64,000 nt of DNA, taken from contig CASEXH010000021.1 in assembly GCA_949291945.1 (NCBI GenBank), positions 1 to 64,000 on the forward strand, in the 5' to 3' direction. Shown in pieces: positions 60,681 to 64,000 of this stretch. A model generated the notes under the pieces. It was not told the DNA's origin, did no database searches, and was given only the letters and a program-made list of their open reading frames with translations. The number at the start of each line of letters is the position of its first letter. The first letter of the stretch is position 1. The position numbers and the translations under genes were made by a program. Source of the DNA: an uncultured Bacillota bacterium (GTDB taxonomy: Bacteria > Bacillota > Clostridia > Lachnospirales > Lachnospiraceae).

Positions 60681-61732
60681 GATCGAAAATTGCAGGAGTA
60701 CTGGTTCTGATCCTGGTGATCTTTGCCGGAGGAGGTTATTATTTTTACAGCCAGAGCAGTCAGACAACAGTTCTCCGTGGATATTTGGGCGGAGAAAAGA
60801 CCGGGCTTTTTGAGGATCAGGAGGTGCAGGAGATCCTGAAGAAAAAATATCATATAGAATTTGACTATGCCAGGGCGGGCTCCCTGGATATGGTTACGGC
60901 AGATCATACAGATATGGATTATCTTTTTCCCTCCAGTCAGACGGCCCTGGCTTTATATGAAGACCAGATGGGAGATCCTGTCCAGGATCAGATCATCTTC
61001 AATACGCCCATTGTCCTGTATACCCATCAGAGCATTAAAGATGCCTTTCAGGATCAGGGGGCGGTGACAGAAGAAAACGGGGTTTTTTATATGGATATGG
61101 AGAAGCTTGTCCAGATGATCATGGAGGACACCCAGTGGGCGGACATCGGCCTTAGTGAGCTTTACGGCAGGATTTCCGTAGACACAACGGATCCGGTGAA
61201 ATCCAATTCCGGAAATATGTTTGCCGCTCTTCTGGCCAGTGTGCTGAACGGCGGGGAGACAGTAAATGAACAGACGGTAGAGGCGGTGCTGCCTGAATTA
61301 AAGGAGATTTATTCCAGGCTTGGATATATGGAAACCTCTTCTTCTGATATTTTTGACCAGTTCCTGAAGATGGGCATAGGGGCAAAACCTATGATCGCAG
61401 GCTATGAGAGTCAGATCCTGGAATTTGCGGTCCAAAATCCGGAGGATTATGATCAGCTGAAAGAGGATATCGTGATGATCTATCCTACGCCTACGGTCTG
61501 GTCTACCCATGTGTATATTGCCCTGGATGATCAGGGGAAAAATGGGACTGCAGCCCTTCTTGATGAAGAGGTACAGCGTCTGGCCTGGGAAAAACATGGA
61601 TTCAGGACCAGTAATTATGAGACCCTGGAAAAGGGGGGCGGACAGGCAGTGGCCGAGCTGGCCGGAGACATCACCAGGGTAGTGCCGGTCCCTGATTATC
61701 CGGCAATGAAAAGGATCATAGAGGAACTTTAG
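60677..61732 (+). CDS. Second membrane-anchored solute-binding-like protein
   Basis: 351 residues. Begins with an uncleaved-looking N-terminal anchor (IAGVLVLILVIFAGGGYYFYS) and no lipobox. The rest resembles the binding half of the VWA protein: YARAGSLDMVTA / MDYLFPSSQTALALYED parallels GSVDIMRDL / YDAVWPASSLWISMGD, and SNSGNMFAALLASVLNG parallels SNSGASAYIGFLYALLG. So the operon encodes two related binding domains. The ATGA overlap with the XpaC gene ties their translation. The ligand is unknown. Confidence 0.8.
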   Translation: MRSKIAGVLVLILVIFAGGGYYFYSQSSQTTVLRGYLGGEKTGLFEDQEVQEILKKKYHIEFDYARAGSLDMVTADHTDMDYLFPSSQTALALYEDQMGDPVQDQIIFNTPIVLYTHQSIKDAFQDQGAVTEENGVFYMDMEKLVQMIMEDTQWADIGLSELYGRISVDTTDPVKSNSGNMFAALLASVLNGGETVNEQTVEAVLPELKEIYSRLGYMETSSSDIFDQFLKMGIGAKPMIAGYESQILEFAVQNPEDYDQLKEDIVMIYPTPTVWSTHVYIALDDQGKNGTAALLDEEVQRLAWEKHGFRTSNYETLEKGGGQAVAELAGDITRVVPVPDYPAMKRIIEEL

Positions 61733-61740
61733 TATTTTTC

Positions 61741-61769
61741 TTGATTTCCTGCTGCAGTCATGCTATACT
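61741..61769 (+). promoter_or_regulatory. Promoter of queT
   Basis: TTGATT (61741-61746), 17-bp spacer, TATACT (61764-61769). It begins 8 bases after the preceding stop. Confidence 0.75.
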
Positions 61770-61775
61770 GTGAAC

Positions 61776-61886
61776 CGTTGCCAAGCCCACAAAAACCAAG
61801 GTCTATCGGGCTTGCCGCCGATTCCCGGCGTTAAATGAATCGAGTGTTCGAGACCTTCCACTCGTAAAACAAAACTAAAGGAGAAA
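61776..61886 (+). ncRNA. Candidate preQ1 riboswitch before queT
   Basis: CAAGCCC (61782-61788) pairs with GGGCTTG (61808-61814). A second hairpin is CGCCG/CGGCG. CGAGTG (61841-61846) pairs with CACTCG (61860-61865), and the loop of that hairpin contains AGACCTT (61851-61857), which is complementary to AAGGTCT (61797-61804 region), so a pseudoknot is likely. An A-rich stretch then leads to the AAAGGAG ribosome site of queT. Class II or III preQ1 riboswitches lie before queT in Firmicutes; the assignment is from context and not from a model search. Confidence 0.6.
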
Positions 61887-61893
61887 ACCAAAT

Positions 61894-62382
61894 ATGAGAG
61901 ACAAGAAAGTTACTTTTTTGACCCAGGCGGCTATGATTGCTGCCATTTATGTGGTGCTGACTTTTGTTTTTGCACCTATCAGTTTCGGAGAGGTACAGAT
62001 CCGTATTGCAGAGATGCTTACTGTGCTGCCTGTTTTTACACCGGCTGCCATTCCGGGGCTGTTCGTAGGCTGCCTGATCGGAAATATTACCGGTGGAGGC
62101 CTTCTGCCGGATGTGATCTTTGGAAGTCTGGCCACCCTTATAGGAGCTGTGGGAACCTATTGTCTGAGAAATTCCAACAGGATTTTTGCAGTACTTCCCC
62201 CTATTGCGGCGAATATCTGTATTGTGCCTTTTGTGCTCCGCTATGCTTACGGCGTGGTGCTGCCGATCCCCTTCCTGATGCTTACAGTAGGGATCGGAGA
62301 AGTGGTTTCCTGCGGAATCCTGGGAAACTTCCTGATCTCTGTTCTGGGCAGATACAGAAACAGAATCTTTAATCGGGCATAA
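61894..62382 (+). CDS. queT: QueT-type queuosine precursor transporter
   Basis: 162 residues, very hydrophobic, five to six membrane helices. The start FLTQAAMIAAIYVVLTFVFAPISFGEVQIRIAEMLTVLPVFTPAAIPGLFVGCLIGN is characteristic of the QueT (COG4708) S component of ECF transporters, which takes up queuine or preQ1. The shared ECF A and T components must come from elsewhere. Site AAAGGAG in the riboswitch end, as expected for translational control. Confidence 0.9.
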   Translation: MRDKKVTFLTQAAMIAAIYVVLTFVFAPISFGEVQIRIAEMLTVLPVFTPAAIPGLFVGCLIGNITGGGLLPDVIFGSLATLIGAVGTYCLRNSNRIFAVLPPIAANICIVPFVLRYAYGVVLPIPFLMLTVGIGEVVSCGILGNFLISVLGRYRNRIFNRA

Positions 62383-62400
62383 GAAAAACTTTCAAAAAAT

Positions 62401-62456
62401 AAAAAGGAGTATTCCAAAAAAGTCTTCTGAAAGGACTTGGAGGAATACTCCTTTTT
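62401..62456 (+). terminator. Terminator of queT
   Basis: AAAAAGGAGTATTCC (62401-62415) pairs perfectly with GGAATACTCCTTTTT (62442-62456). Confidence 0.9.
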
Positions 62457-62496
62457 CCTGTTTGGAAAAATCTTTTGGCTCTTCCAATCATTTACT

Positions 62497-62525
62497 TTGA
62501 CATACTATATTCAGTATGATAAACT
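62497..62525 (+). promoter_or_regulatory. Promoter of the TPR protein gene with an internal dyad
   Basis: TTGACA (62497-62502), 17-bp spacer, TAAACT (62520-62525). The spacer holds an inverted repeat CATACT-atattc-AGTATG (62501-62518), a possible operator. Confidence 0.6.
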
Positions 62526-62600
62526 AAAATCAATTATGGAGTCTTATACCCTCAGGGTTCGGTGACATTATTTGAATTAAAATGTATAGAGGTGAACGAA

Positions 62601-64000
62601 GTGGATAAGAATGAATACAGGGCAAAACTGGATGAAATAAATGATCTGGTAGACCGGCAGGACTACAAAGGCGCCCTTAAGATCGTAGACACCATTGACT
62701 GGCGCAGGGTAAGAAGCGCCAGGACATTATGTATGGTGGGAGAGATCTATGAGGCAAATAAGCGTTATGAGGACAGCCGGAAGCTGCTTTTAATGGCTCA
62801 TCACAGAGCACCTATCGGAAGGACAGTGATATACCGTCTGGTAGAATTGTCTATAAAAATGGGAAATTTTGATGAAGCCGCAGATTATTATAAACAGTTT
62901 GTAGAAATTTCTCCTAATGATGACAGTCGTTATATTTTGAAATATAAACTTGCCAGGGCAAAAAGGGCGCCTCTGGAAGAGCAGATCTCAATCCTTAAGG
63001 AATATAAGAGCAAAGAGTATACAGAGAGATGGGCTTATGAACTGGCAAAGCTTTACGCAAAAGCAGGGAAAAAAGAAGCCTGTATAGAAGAGTGCGACGA
63101 TCTGATTCTGTGGTTCAGCGAAGGCAAGTATGTGACAAAGGCTATGGAACTGAAAATGAAGTTCACGCCTTTGACGCCTATACAGCAGGATAAGTATGAC
63201 CATCGTTTCCAGAAGGGATATACCCCTGGGGTAGCGGCGAAGGCAGTGGCCGCTGCTGCACAGGCGGCGGAAGATGTTGTCAAGGCTGCTGTGCCTGCTT
63301 CAAATAGCCAGGACAGCGAGATTGACGATATCCTAAAGAGCGTTATTGGAAATGAAACTTCTCAGTCTGGATCCCAGGCCGCTAAAGAGAATGCTTCTCC
63401 CCAGATTTCCGATACACAGGATCTGAAGGATAAAGCAGCCCAGGAGATTCTGGATGTCCTGCCGGGCAGAAGCATCGGAGAAGAAGAAGCGGCAGCTACG
63501 AAAGAACAAACTGAGAAGAAAGAATATGTTGTGAAAGACCTGGAACCGGAGACTTTTGGAAATCCTTCTGAATTGAAACCTTTCCATATGGGAGGAGCTA
63601 TGAAGCCCACTGCCAAGGTCCAGGCGCCTCAGTCTCAGCTTTTCAGAGAAGAAGATATGAATCCGGAAGATTTCAAAACGGATCTGAAGGAAAAAGAGCT
63701 GGATCTGGAAGCTCTTCTGGCAGAGACTGCCAGCGAGCTGGCTCAGGCAGTAGCGGAAGAGACAGAAAGCTCTCAGCCTGCACAGGAAGAACCGGAAGCT
63801 CAGAAGGAGGAAGTTCAGGAACCGGAGGCCCAGGAAGAACAGATTCGTGAAGAGGAGACTCAGGAAGTACCTGAGGCTGAGCAGGAGCCGGAGACCGAGA
63901 ATCCAGAGGAGGAAGAAGAAACTTCCGCTCAGGAAGAGATCCCGGCGCCGGCGGCAGCAAAATCTGCCATGGTGGCAGATGCCATTGCTTCTGCTCTGAT
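62601..64000 (+). CDS. TPR-repeat protein with acidic linker, 3' end outside window
   Basis: At least 466 residues; still open at base 64000. GTG start at 62601 with AGAGGTGA about 7 bases upstream; no in-frame ATG is near. Residues 1-150 are helical TPR-like repeats (DYKGALKIVDTIDW..., ANKRYEDSRKLLLMAHH, KMGNFDEAADYYKQFVEISPND). About 200-465 is a low-complexity Glu/Pro/Ala/Gln-rich linker (EEPEAQKEEVQEPEAQEE). No signal peptide, so cytoplasmic. Any catalytic or binding domain would be in the missing C-terminal part. I do not recognise the family further. Confidence 0.85.
   Translation, partial: MDKNEYRAKLDEINDLVDRQDYKGALKIVDTIDWRRVRSARTLCMVGEIYEANKRYEDSRKLLLMAHHRAPIGRTVIYRLVELSIKMGNFDEAADYYKQFVEISPNDDSRYILKYKLARAKRAPLEEQISILKEYKSKEYTERWAYELAKLYAKAGKKEACIEECDDLILWFSEGKYVTKAMELKMKFTPLTPIQQDKYDHRFQKGYTPGVAAKAVAAAAQAAEDVVKAAVPASNSQDSEIDDILKSVIGNETSQSGSQAAKENASPQISDTQDLKDKAAQEILDVLPGRSIGEEEAAATKEQTEKKEYVVKDLEPETFGNPSELKPFHMGGAMKPTAKVQAPQSQLFREEDMNPEDFKTDLKEKELDLEALLAETASELAQAVAEETESSQPAQEEPEAQKEEVQEPEAQEEQIREEETQEVPEAEQEPETENPEEEEETSAQEEIPAPAAAKSAMVADAIASAL

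Overview
The window looks like a Gram-positive, low-to-mid GC gut Firmicute of the Lachnospiraceae, possibly Blautia or a close relative. This is inferred from gene content and I could not test it. The signs are an LPXTG-type surface protein, strong Shine-Dalgarno sites, a T-box in front of ileS, GatCAB with a non-discriminating AspRS, DapL, both type III and type I glutamine synthetases, an ANTAR regulator after glnA, and a corrinoid methyltransferase locus of the kind acetogens use for O-demethylation. No rRNA, tRNA, phage, insertion sequence or CRISPR array was seen.

Layout. 1-3.4 kb: the 3' part of a repetitive cell-wall protein whose sorting signal lies in another frame. 3.5-5.5 kb: a lipoprotein, then cysK with its Rrf2 regulator. 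5.9-9.5 kb (minus): glnN (GS III) and purF. 9.7-17.9 kb: an HPr-like protein, then pyrG-gltB-gltD. 18-21.8 kb: a 52-53 bp phased repeat array, glnA, the ANTAR regulator and dapL. 22.2-26.8 kb: aspS and gatCAB. 26.9-29.9 kb: a truncated sigma-70-like protein and ftsH. 30.1-37.3 kb (minus): a methyltransferase/corrinoid/RACo cluster. 37.4-44.1 kb: exonuclease, MATE pump, GH27 alpha-galactosidase, VOC and MBL proteins, and a D,D-carboxypeptidase. 44.2-52.0 kb: a sialic acid/ManNAc catabolic operon divergent from an ABC sugar importer and a hydroxyacid dehydrogenase. 52.1-58.2 kb: T-box-ileS and glycogen phosphorylase. 58.4-61.7 kb: an overlapping operon of solute-binding/VWA lipoprotein, XpaC-like protein and a second solute-binding protein. 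61.7-64 kb: queT behind a structured leader, and the start of a TPR protein.

How the genes work together. From 5.9 to 21.8 kb most genes make or spend glutamine and glutamate (GlnN, PurF, PyrG, GltBD, GlnA), and three of the transcripts begin with an early terminator-like hairpin. The glnA-ANTAR pairing suggests nitrogen control by antitermination. AspRS and GatCAB together would make Asn-tRNA (and Gln-tRNA) by transamidation, again using glutamine. The 30-37 kb cluster has all the parts for moving methyl groups from a methylated substrate via corrinoid protein to tetrahydrofolate.

The least explained structures are non-coding: the helically phased AACCGTA/TACGGTT array before glnA, and two copies of a core of about 60 bp, each sitting inside a long palindrome whose arms differ in sequence but pair perfectly.
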